Source of the DNA: CAYWMP01 sp964459445
Lineage (GTDB): Bacteria; Desulfobacterota; DSM-4660; Desulfatiglandales; HGW-15
Assembly (NCBI GenBank): GCA_964459445.1
Contig: CAYWMP010000129.1
Coordinates: 1 to 17,407 of the forward strand
Direction of reading: 5' to 3'
DNA: 17,407 nucleotides
Shown here: positions 1 through 6,944 of the stretch, piece after piece
Layout of the letters: every line of letters starts with the position of its first letter
Numbering within the stretch: the stretch's first letter is position 1
Translations under genes and position numbers: made by a program
The notes under the pieces: generated by a model
Told to the model about the DNA's origin: nothing
Database searches by the model: none
The model's input: only the letters and a program-made list of their open reading frames with translations

Positions 1-48
1 GCCCTAGCGGGGAGATGATGCCTTGACGGCGGATCAGGGCTTTTGCTA

Positions 49-77
49 TTGATACCCTTCCTGTTATCCTTTATATC
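49..77 (+). promoter_or_regulatory. Candidate sigma-70-type promoter for the NRDE gene
   Basis: A TTGATA hexamer (49-54, five of six to TTGACA) lies 17 bp from TATATC (72-77, four of six to TATAAT), about 90 bp upstream of the NRDE start. The spacing is ideal, but the -10 box is imperfect and the area is AT-rich, so a chance match is possible. Confidence 0.3.
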
Positions 78-135
78 ATTTACATAATCCTAAGCAGTTT
101 GCTTCTGCGTGCCACGCACAACGTGCAACAAGCAA

Positions 136-160
136 CGAGGAACGAGTATCGAGGAACGAG
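136..160. repeat. 14-bp-period direct repeat next to the NRDE start
   Basis: The 11-mer CGAGGAACGAG occurs twice (136-146 and 150-160), separated by TAT, inside a longer run of AACGAG-like units beginning near 121. It ends 7 nt before the NRDE start codon. Its GAGG and ACGAG stretches are the only purine-rich sequence where a ribosome binding site would be expected. Related TACTCGTT sequence recurs in two other spacers (4203-4210 and 13704-13711). Confidence 0.6.
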
Positions 161-167
161 AATTCCC

Positions 168-938
168 ATGTGCCTACTCCTATTATCCTTAAACAGCCAT
201 CCTGAATATAAACTAATCCTTGCGGCAAACAGGGATGAATACTACGAGAGGCCGACAAAGCCTGCCACGTTTTGGGACGAGGCGCCCCATCTGGTTGCAG
301 GCAAAGATCTTCGAGGCGGCGGCACCTGGCTCGGCATGACAAGGCAAGGACGCATAGCAGCGGTCACGAACTACCGCGATCCAGCCTCTGACATAAAGCA
401 TGCCCCAAGCCGGGGGAAACTGCTCACGGATTATCTCCTGGGCCAAGACAATCCTTCCGATTTCCTCGACAAGCTTGATCAAAAGGCAATCAAATACAAC
501 GGCTTTAACCTGGTAGTCGGAGACAAGGATCGCCTCTATTGGTACTCCAACCGAGGCGGCGATAGACGGCCTCTGATGCCGGGCATATATGGTATCAGCA
601 ATCACCTGATCGATACTCCCTGGCCGAAGCTCGTCAGTGCCAAGGAATCCATGATACAAATTATTTCAAAGGGAAACGGCTTTTCCTCGGAGAACCTGTT
701 CAAGATGCTTTATGATTCAACCCTAGTCGAAGACAGCCGTTTACCAAACACGGGTGTCGGTCTTGAATGGGAACGAATACTCTCCCCCATCTTTATCAAA
801 AGCCCGACCTATGGAACGCGGTCTTCGACCCTAATTCTTGTGGATAAAGACGATCATGTATCCTTCCTGGAAAGAACATACAATGCCCACCCTGAAAACA
901 CCTTCACCGTTAACTACGAATTCGTCATAGATTCCTAG
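168..938 (+). CDS. NRDE / TANGO2-family protein
   Basis: The 256-aa product starts Met-Cys-Leu and carries the family's name-giving NRDE motif at residues 21-24 (LAANRDEYYERP). A GGGTWLG segment follows around residue 58, and conserved TNYRDP and GISNH blocks come after. The open frame extends upstream to 99, but the family begins with Met-Cys, so 168 is preferred; the upstream codons would translate repeat DNA. NRDE/TANGO2 proteins are widespread. Eukaryotic TANGO2 has been linked to haem mobilisation and to acyl-CoA or lipid metabolism, and the invariant Cys2 has suggested an Ntn-hydrolase-like fold. No precise bacterial role is assigned. There is no signal peptide, so it is probably cytoplasmic. 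It stands alone with no obvious operon partner. The family call is firm and the function is unknown. Confidence 0.88.
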   Translation: MCLLLLSLNSHPEYKLILAANRDEYYERPTKPATFWDEAPHLVAGKDLRGGGTWLGMTRQGRIAAVTNYRDPASDIKHAPSRGKLLTDYLLGQDNPSDFLDKLDQKAIKYNGFNLVVGDKDRLYWYSNRGGDRRPLMPGIYGISNHLIDTPWPKLVSAKESMIQIISKGNGFSSENLFKMLYDSTLVEDSRLPNTGVGLEWERILSPIFIKSPTYGTRSSTLILVDKDDHVSFLERTYNAHPENTFTVNYEFVIDS

Positions 939-1451
939 TCGGATAAAACTAATACAGCATTCATTGGACGCTGATTAACACAGATTTACAGGATGAAGGA
1001 TTCACTCAAAGGATTTTTGTGGAGAGCCTTCTTCCCATAATAGGGAGAGCTATGGCGGCTGAATGGCGACGGAGCGAGATCACTGAGGTTGGAGAATTGC
1101 TTGTTGTGCCCGTGAAAACGGGCTCCAATCCCCTTTGGGAATTAGGCTCTGGGAGAATCCACTAGCAAAACATGAAAACTATTTTCCTGCTTTTGCAGGG
1201 GATTCTCCCAGCCTTATAAGCAATTCTCGTTACCTTGCCCATATTTTCTCAGCGTCTCTAACGACCTGTCGGGTCGTAGCTCGCAGAGCGAAGCCCGAAG
1301 TGGGTGGTGAAAAGGCCTTTATCTGCGTTTTTTCTGCGTAATCTGCATCCTATCATTGTTCCTTCTATGCACTGGAAAAATGATGGAATTCCTGCTAGGC
1401 TCAGAGCTTTTAAAGCTTGCTCTAGAATAGACATACGCCGGATAGGTCACA
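939..1451. repeat. Gene-free spacer filled with degenerate interspersed repeats
   Basis: No credible gene is seen here. The left part (about 968-995) has a run resembling 'acgctgattaacacagat'. The right part (about 1318-1352) has the same kind of sequence in inverted orientation (TCTGCG, CTGCGTAATCTGC). Between them lie nested inverted repeats (1092-1228) and a GC-rich palindrome CGACC-TGTCG-GGTCG (1262-1276). Next to the downstream gene, AGCTTT-T-AAAGCT (1405-1417) is a short perfect palindrome that could be an operator. The 68-aa reading frame at 1135-1341 is considered chance. Confidence 0.6.
1092..1228. other. Multi-helix inverted-repeat element, possible structured RNA or MITE-like palindrome
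   Basis: Three nested or adjacent helices can be drawn. The outer stem is GAGAATTGCTT (1092-1102) with AAGCAATTCTC (1218-1228), 11 bp perfect. The first hairpin is GCCCGT-GAAA-ACGGGC (1108-1123), a perfect 6-bp stem closed by a GNRA-type tetraloop. The second is a long imperfect hairpin whose 5' arm is 1144-1170 and 3' arm 1191-1214, including the perfect 10-mer GGGAGAATCC/GGATTCTCCC (1151-1160/1200-1209). The layout resembles a three-way junction. It could be a folded RNA, or simply a palindromic repeat at the DNA level. No known RNA family is recognised. Confidence 0.4.
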
Positions 1452-1889
1452 ATGGGATCTGACTCAAAATCGGATGAGTTTTATCAAATTCAAACCGAAA
1501 ACGCTCACTTGAAAGATACGATCGCAGCACTGCGGGACGAACTGGAAAAATCGAAGTTCGACTGTGAAGAAGGTATCCAGCAAGCCGTGGCTCATGCCAA
1601 TGATGAGATCGTTCAGCTGAAGAAAACCATTTCATCTCTGAGAGAAGAGATGGAGCGAATGGACAATGAAAAGGCCAAAAGTATAGAAAGCGCCCTAGCC
1701 GCTTCCAACGATGAAATCGCCCAATTAAAGGACACGATCACGACCATTCGCGATGAGTTGGAACACACTAAAATCAAATACGAGGAAAGGATCCAACAAA
1801 TCAAGAAAACCGCGCATGATGAATCGGTGCAACTGCATGAAACGATTTCAGCAGTGCGCAGACAACTAGAGGATCATAATGCCAGATAA
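1452..1889 (+). CDS. Coiled-coil protein of tandem 36-residue repeats, coupled to the cyclase
   Basis: The 145-aa product is predicted to be almost entirely alpha-helical, highly charged and without proline. After an 18-residue head it consists of three 36-residue repeats (residues 19-54, 55-90, 91-126) and a half repeat (127-145). Each begins like QLKDTI..LRDELE and ends near NDEI(V/A). A period of 36 is five heptads plus one residue, so each repeat would carry one skip in a long coiled coil. There is one cysteine (Cys38) and no signal or membrane segment. The start has only a weak GGATAGG site (1440-1446). The stop overlaps the cyclase start by 11 bp, which implies translational coupling. 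A plausible role is a scaffold or regulator of the cyclase; that is inference from position only. I do not recognise a named family. Confidence 0.75.
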   Translation: MGSDSKSDEFYQIQTENAHLKDTIAALRDELEKSKFDCEEGIQQAVAHANDEIVQLKKTISSLREEMERMDNEKAKSIESALAASNDEIAQLKDTITTIRDELEHTKIKYEERIQQIKKTAHDESVQLHETISAVRRQLEDHNAR

Positions 1890-4179
1890 GGACCAACTCG
1901 AAACTGTGGGCGAGCATGTTCATCCGGCCCCTGGAGCGGATGAGGCGTTAAAGATACACAATGCCGAGATGCTGCTAAATGTCTCCAAGACAGTGGCGGC
2001 TTTTGAAACTCTGGATGAAATGCTTGAAATCCTCGTGGATATGATCACCAAGGAAGTGAATGCGGATCGCGGCACCATTTTCCTGAATGACGAAGGTACC
2101 GGTGAATTATACTCCCGCGTTGCACACGGCAATTTCCAGCGGGAGATTAGGATTCTGAACAATACCGGGATAGCCGGGCACGTCTTCCAGACCGGCGAGA
2201 GCACGCTTGTTGAGGATGCCTATTCAGATGAACGGTTCAACCGGTCTATTGATAAGCAGACCGGCTACAAAACCAAGAGCATCCTCTGCGTTCCCATAAG
2301 GACGGTCAGGGAAGACATTATCGGTGTCGCCCAAATCCTGAACAAAGGTGACGGTCAATTTACCGAACAGGATAGGGCTTTGCTTGAGGCCATGACCACA
2401 CAGGCGGCCATTGCGCTCCAGAGCACGCAATTGATCGAACAAATGAAGAAATCCCGTCGTAAAGAGATGGAGTTTTTCGATGTCGTCTCGGATGTCACCT
2501 CTGAAATCGATTTGGGCACGGTCTTGGGCAAGGTCATGGCCCAGGCCACCAAGATGCTCAACGCGGAACGATCTACCCTCTTTTTAAATGATGAAAAGAA
2601 CAACGAACTGTTTTCAAAGATCGGCGAAGGACTGGGTGCTACGGAGATTCGCCTCCCCAACCACTTGGGAATTGCCGGAGCGGTATTTACCAGTGGAAAG
2701 ACGGTAAACATCCCCCATGCCTATGCCGACCTCCGTTTCAATCCCTCCTTTGACAAGAAAACCGGGTTTTTTACCCGGTCCATTCTCTGTATTCCCGTTG
2801 TGAACAAGTCCGGCAAGGTGATCGGGGTTACCCAAGTGCTGAATAAGCGCGGGGGGCCTTTTACGGCCGAAGATGAAGCGAGGCTCAAGGCATTTACCGC
2901 TCAGGTCTCCATTGCCCTGGAAAACGCAAAACTATTCGACGATGTCCAGAACATGAAGAATTATAATGAAAGCATGCTTCAGAGTATGTCCAACGGGGTC
3001 ATCACTTTAAACGAGGATGGAAAGATCGTCACATGCAATGAAGCAGGTCATAGCATCATGAAGGTCTCGGAGGCGGACATTCTCGAAAAACAAGCAGAGG
3101 ATTTCTTCATATACTCGAACGCCTGGGTCTTGGAAAGGCTTCACCGGGTCGAGGAGACCCAGTATCCGGATATCATCATGGACGGAGAACTTGAATTCGA
3201 CGGCGAGACTCTCTCTGTCAATCTCACCGTCCTGCCGTTGATCAGTGGCGACCAAAAAAAGCTGGGCTCCATGATCATGATTGAAGATATCAGCAGCGAA
3301 AAACGCATGAAGTCCACTATGTCACGATATATGGACCCCGGGCTTGCAGACCAATTGCTGGGTGGCGGCGAGGATATTCTGGGGGGCCTAAGCACAGCTG
3401 CCACCGTACTGTTTTCCGATATCCGGAGCTTTACGACGATGACCGAAGAACTCGGTGCTCAAGGCACGGTCTCTTTGTTGAACGAATATTTCACGATCAT
3501 GGTGGAATGCATTCAGCACGAAGGCGGAATGCTCGACAAATTTATCGGCGATGCCCTCATGGCCGCCTTTGGCGTTCCTATCGCCCATGATGACGACGAA
3601 GATCGGGCCATGCGGGCTGCCATTTCCATGATGCGTGCCTTAAACAACTGGAACGAAGCGCGTACAACAGAGGGCAAAAAACCTGTGACTATCGGTATTG
3701 GGCTCAATACCGATACCATCGTTTCAGGGAACATAGGCTCCCCGAAACGCATGGACTATACCATGATTGGCGACGGTGTAAACCTGGCTGCTCGTCTTGA
3801 AAGCGCCTGCAAACACTATCACTCCCACATCCTTATCAGTGAGTATACCCAAAAAAAATTGCGAGGCACTTACCGCCTCCGGGAGCTTGATCAGGTGGTG
3901 GTCAAAGGAAAGAATGAGCCGGTCGGGATATATCAGGTGCTTGACTACCACTCCAATGAATCCTTTCCCAACATGATGGATGTGGTCAACCACTTCAGAC
4001 AAGGCTTGGATCTATACCGTGAAGGCAGCTGGGATAAGGCCATTGACTCCTTTAACGAAGCCCTGAAACTAAATAAGGATGACACAGTCTCACAGATGTA
4101 TATCGAGCGGTGCGGGTACTTGAAGGAAAACCCACCCGAAGGCGAATGGAACGGCGTTTGGGTAATGAAAACAAAATAG
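1879..4179 (+). CDS. GAF-GAF-PAS-class III adenylate cyclase-TPR sensor protein
   Basis: The 766-aa protein is predicted to make cAMP from ATP. Domain order: GAF-A (about 35-185), GAF-B (about 200-350), PAS (about 360-475), a linker with the typical RYMDPGLADQLL sequence (483-494), the cyclase catalytic domain (about 505-690), one TPR-like helix pair (about 698-735) and a conserved-looking tail ending GVWVMKTK. Catalytic residues are complete: metal Asp514 (FSDIRSFT) and Asp558 (GDALMAAFG), adenine-selecting Lys554 (DKFIGD) and Thr628 (DYTMIGD), and transition-state Asn635 and Arg639 (VNLAARLE). GAF-B has a full NK-Xn-F-X3-DE motif (322-333), the signature of cyclic-nucleotide-binding GAF domains. 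GAF-A has NK...F...D but Arg replaces Glu. The architecture recalls cyanobacterial CyaB1/CyaB2, which cAMP activates through GAF domains. There is no membrane segment. An AGAGGA site (1868-1873) supports the start. Confidence 0.92.
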   Translation: MPDKDQLETVGEHVHPAPGADEALKIHNAEMLLNVSKTVAAFETLDEMLEILVDMITKEVNADRGTIFLNDEGTGELYSRVAHGNFQREIRILNNTGIAGHVFQTGESTLVEDAYSDERFNRSIDKQTGYKTKSILCVPIRTVREDIIGVAQILNKGDGQFTEQDRALLEAMTTQAAIALQSTQLIEQMKKSRRKEMEFFDVVSDVTSEIDLGTVLGKVMAQATKMLNAERSTLFLNDEKNNELFSKIGEGLGATEIRLPNHLGIAGAVFTSGKTVNIPHAYADLRFNPSFDKKTGFFTRSILCIPVVNKSGKVIGVTQVLNKRGGPFTAEDEARLKAFTAQVSIALENAKLFDDVQNMKNYNESMLQSMSNGVITLNEDGKIVTCNEAGHSIMKVSEADILEKQAEDFFIYSNAWVLERLHRVEETQYPDIIMDGELEFDGETLSVNLTVLPLISGDQKKLGSMIMIEDISSEKRMKSTMSRYMDPGLADQLLGGGEDILGGLSTAATVLFSDIRSFTTMTEELGAQGTVSLLNEYFTIMVECIQHEGGMLDKFIGDALMAAFGVPIAHDDDEDRAMRAAISMMRALNNWNEARTTEGKKPVTIGIGLNTDTIVSGNIGSPKRMDYTMIGDGVNLAARLESACKHYHSHILISEYTQKKLRGTYRLRELDQVVVKGKNEPVGIYQVLDYHSNESFPNMMDVVNHFRQGLDLYREGSWDKAIDSFNEALKLNKDDTVSQMYIERCGYLKENPPEGEWNGVWVMKTK

Positions 4180-4200
4180 GACGGTGTTGATTTAAGAGAA

Positions 4201-4306
4201 GTTACTCGTTTGGTAACAGTTCGGCCACCAAGGCACAAAGAAGGGATATGAATTGCAATCTTAGCGTCTTTGTGACTCGCGTAGCGCTTGCGCCGCGTGT
4301 TGTGGC
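4201..4306. repeat. Interspersed palindromic repeat carrying a 25-bp GC-rich insert
   Basis: The cyclase-acsA spacer (4180-4348) has GTTAC...GTAAC (4201-4205/4213-4217). It also holds a larger inverted repeat: GCCAC (4224-4228) pairs with GTGGC (4302-4306) and CACAAAG (4234-4240) with CTTTGTG (4268-4274). A 25-bp GC-rich segment (4275-4299) containing GCGCTTGCGC sits inside it, flanked by TTGTG direct repeats (4270-4274 and 4300-4304). No clear terminator or promoter was identified in this spacer. Confidence 0.6.
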
Positions 4307-4348
4307 TTAACTATTTCCTCGTTTGAAATTAGTGAAGGAGAGGTGCTT

Positions 4349-6097
4349 ATGCTTTATGACCCAATCACAAAAGGCAGTCTTGATGAGATGCCGGTTAAAC
4401 CGAATTTACGGGACTATGACGAAGCCAGAAAAACTCTGAGTTGGGAGGTAGTTAAAAAGGAGCTCGATTGGTTTGATGATGGTGGACTCAATATCGCTTA
4501 CGAGGCCATCGACAGACACCTGAAGACAACAGCAAAAGACAGGATTGCCATGTATTGGGAAGGTAAAAATGGGGAGAAAGAGGCTTACACCTTTTCAGAT
4601 CTATCAAGGTTAAGCAATCGATTTGCAGGCGCACTCAAGCATCTGGGCGTCAAAAGGGGCGACAGGATTTTTACCTATATGGACCGCTTGCCTGAACAAT
4701 ACATAGCGCTCCTGGGCGCATTAAAGGCCGGCGGAGTCATCGGGCCGCTCTTCTCGGCCTTTGGACCGGATGCCGTGAAAGATCGGGCAGGAGACTGTGA
4801 AGCCAAAGTGATGATCACATCGCCAAGGTTCATTAAAACGATACATGAGATTGTCAACGACCTCCCAGCCCTTGAAACCATCATCGTTGTGAACAAAAGA
4901 AATACGCCCTACGATTTAAGGGAGAATGAGGTCAGTTATGAAACACTCATGAAAGGGGCTTCCGATGGATTTGAGATTGAGAGAACAGATAAAGAAGACT
5001 ATGCCATCGTCCACTACACCTCCGGCACCACGGGAAAGCCCAAAGGTGTGATCCATGCCCACGAAGCGGTGGTGGGGCACTATGCCACGGCCAAATACGT
5101 TCTGGATCTTCAACCGGAAGACATCTATTGGTGCACTGCAGACCCGGGTTGGGTAACCGGGACTTCATACGGTATTTTCGGCCCCTGGTCCAATGGCATA
5201 TCGCAAGTCATTTACGAGGGCGGCTTTAGCGCAAGCGCCTGGTATCGCGTTATCCAAAAATACAAAGTGACTGTCTGGTATACCGCGCCTACAGCCATTA
5301 GGATGTTGATGAAGGCCGGGGAAAAGGTCGCTCAAAAGCATGACCTTTCTAGCTTGAGATACACCTGTAGTGTCGGCGAACCCCTGAATCCGGAAGCCGT
5401 TCTGTGGGGAAAGGACGCGATTGGATTGCCCTTTCACGACAATTGGTGGCAAACGGAAACCGGATGCATTCAAATTGCCAATTATCCTATACAGGACATA
5501 CGTCCCGGCTCAATGGGCAGGCCCTTCATCGGTGTTCACCCAACGATCCTCGACGATAATTGTGAACAGGAGCTTTCGCCCGGCGAAGAAGGCCATTTGG
5601 TCCTCAAATCCGGTTGGCCGTCCATGTTCAGGACCTATTGGAACAACCAGGAACTCTACGAGAGCCGATTCAAGGACGATTGGTATATTACCGGCGACAG
5701 GGCAAAAATGGATGAGGATGGTTATTTTTGGTTTGTGGGAAGGGCCGACGATGTGATTAATACGGCCGGGCATCTTGTCGGCCCCTTCGAGGTCGAGAGC
5801 GCACTGATCGAACACCCTGCTGTTGCGGAGGCCGGGGTCATAGGCATCCCGGACGAACTGGTCATGGAAGTCATCAAGGCCTTTGTATCGCTGAAGGACG
5901 GATATGAGCCTTCGAATCAATTGATGAAGGAGCTTAAAAAGTTTGCCAGAAGAAAGCTCCACTCTGTTGCGTGCCCCAGACAAATAGAATTTGTTCCGAG
6001 TCTGCCGAAAACAAAGTCTGGGAAGATCATGCGAAGACTGCTCAAGGCCAGGGAACTGGGGCTTCCCGAAGGCGACACCTCGACTTTGGAAGAATAG
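4349..6097 (+). CDS. acsA: AMP-forming acetate/acyl-CoA ligase (acetyl-CoA synthetase)
   Basis: The 582-aa enzyme activates acetate, or a similar short acyl acid, to the acyl-adenylate and then to acyl-CoA. ANL-superfamily motifs are all present: the ATP-binding loop YTSGTTGKPKG (from residue 223), WWQTETG (from about 366), ITGDRAKMDEDGYFWFVGR with the hinge region near 450-470, and PKTKSGKIMRR, whose Lys559 is the catalytic lysine subject to acetylation in this family. The length is close to Bacillus-type AcsA (about 570 aa), shorter than enteric Acs. The start is ATG 4349, preceded by AAGGAGAGG (4335-4343); an in-frame GTG at 4343 overlaps that site and is rejected. The core after GRADDVIN reads TAGHLVGPFEVES rather than the SGHRLGT form of enteric Acs. 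Acetate is the likely substrate, but propionate or another short acid cannot be excluded. The gene is followed after 10 bp by the beta-helix gene. Confidence 0.9.
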   Translation: MLYDPITKGSLDEMPVKPNLRDYDEARKTLSWEVVKKELDWFDDGGLNIAYEAIDRHLKTTAKDRIAMYWEGKNGEKEAYTFSDLSRLSNRFAGALKHLGVKRGDRIFTYMDRLPEQYIALLGALKAGGVIGPLFSAFGPDAVKDRAGDCEAKVMITSPRFIKTIHEIVNDLPALETIIVVNKRNTPYDLRENEVSYETLMKGASDGFEIERTDKEDYAIVHYTSGTTGKPKGVIHAHEAVVGHYATAKYVLDLQPEDIYWCTADPGWVTGTSYGIFGPWSNGISQVIYEGGFSASAWYRVIQKYKVTVWYTAPTAIRMLMKAGEKVAQKHDLSSLRYTCSVGEPLNPEAVLWGKDAIGLPFHDNWWQTETGCIQIANYPIQDIRPGSMGRPFIGVHPTILDDNCEQELSPGEEGHLVLKSGWPSMFRTYWNNQELYESRFKDDWYITGDRAKMDEDGYFWFVGRADDVINTAGHLVGPFEVESALIEHPAVAEAGVIGIPDELVMEVIKAFVSLKDGYEPSNQLMKELKKFARRKLHSVACPRQIEFVPSLPKTKSGKIMRRLLKARELGLPEGDTSTLEE

Positions 6098-6107
6098 GAG
6101 TTGTTGA

Positions 6108-6944
6108 ATGCTGCGACCCGTTGACTTTTTCGATCTAAATGACTTTGAACACAAGGGGATTTTTAAAGAAATAGAATACGTGTGGGAGGCCCTGACCAAA
6201 TTAAAGCCCTACGTCAAGGAAACTCTGAAGCCGAATGTGACCCCCTTTCATGGTGACATGCTCCCAAAGACCGTTGTGCTCTGGAAGGATGAAGTCATCA
6301 CGGATGATTTTGAGATTGAACATGGGGATGCGACCAAGGGCGCCCTTTGGATTCAAAGAAAAGGCGAAGAATTGGTGGGGGCTTCAGTCATCTTTGCCGG
6401 TGCTATTCTATTCGATCCCAATATATACATCGGACAGGGCACGGTCGTCGAGCCCGGCGCTTTGATCAAAGGACCCACGATTATAGGCAGCAATACCGAG
6501 GTCCGGCAGGGCGCCTATCTAAGGGGCAATTGTCTGGTTGGAAACAGATGCGTTGTGGGGCATACAACGGAGATGAAAACCTCGATCATGCTCGACGGCG
6601 CCAAAGCGGGCCACTTCGCCTATATCGGGGATAGCGTTTTGGGGAATAACGTGAATCTTGGGGCCGGCACAAAGCTCGCCAACCTGAAAATCATCGATGT
6701 AGATATGAAGCTCAGGATAGAGGGACAGATCTATAATACGGGTTTGAGAAAACTTGGCGCCATCTTAGGGGACCAGGCGGAAACAGGATGTAATTCCGTG
6801 ACAAGCCCCGGCACAATCCTTGGAAGGGGCTCCCTCGTCTATCCATGTGTGAATGTGCCGGGAGGATTCTATCCCGGCCGCAGCATTATCGGCATCAAGC
6901 AAAAAAGCGTCCTCTCGATCCGAAAGCCAAGACGAAAGACTTAG
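6108..6944 (+). CDS. Stand-alone left-handed beta-helix acyltransferase-like protein (GlmU C-domain type)
   Basis: The 278-aa product has an alpha-helical N-terminal part (about 1-50), then hexapeptide repeats of the I-G-x-x-x-x type (about 95-260) expected to form a trimeric left-handed beta-helix. There is no nucleotidyltransferase domain, unlike full-length GlmU or sugar-1-phosphate thymidylyltransferases. The segment KAGHFAYIGD...NVNLGAGT closely matches the GlmU acetyltransferase site. Glu155, Lys157, His169, Tyr172, Asn183 and Asn192 have the same spacing as E. coli Glu349, Lys351, His363, Tyr366, Asn377 and Asn386 (numbering from memory). Its AGGAG site (6096-6100) overlaps the acsA stop, so co-translation with the acetyl-CoA-forming enzyme is likely. 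An acetyl-CoA-dependent N- or O-acetyltransferase is a reasonable inference; a purely structural or sugar-nucleotide role is the alternative. The stop overlaps that of the convergent nitroreductase. Confidence 0.82.
   Translation: MLRPVDFFDLNDFEHKGIFKEIEYVWEALTKLKPYVKETLKPNVTPFHGDMLPKTVVLWKDEVITDDFEIEHGDATKGALWIQRKGEELVGASVIFAGAILFDPNIYIGQGTVVEPGALIKGPTIIGSNTEVRQGAYLRGNCLVGNRCVVGHTTEMKTSIMLDGAKAGHFAYIGDSVLGNNVNLGAGTKLANLKIIDVDMKLRIEGQIYNTGLRKLGAILGDQAETGCNSVTSPGTILGRGSLVYPCVNVPGGFYPGRSIIGIKQKSVLSIRKPRRKT

Noticed and set aside
1..45. Possible terminator GCCCT...AGGGC-TTTT at the left edge
   Set aside because: Only five base pairs are contiguous and the loop is long; no upstream gene end is visible.
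1092..1228. Integron attC site or group II intron domain
   Set aside because: No GTTRRRY-type core sites, no integrase or maturase, and no domain V-like hairpin was recognised.
1135..1341. 68-aa plus-strand reading frame in the repeat spacer
   Set aside because: It runs through palindromic repeats, has no ribosome site and its peptide reflects the repeats.
5510..6199. 229-aa minus-strand reading frame
   Set aside because: It is antisense to acsA and the start of the beta-helix gene, both of which have clear motifs and ribosome sites; the translated frame shows no recognisable domain.
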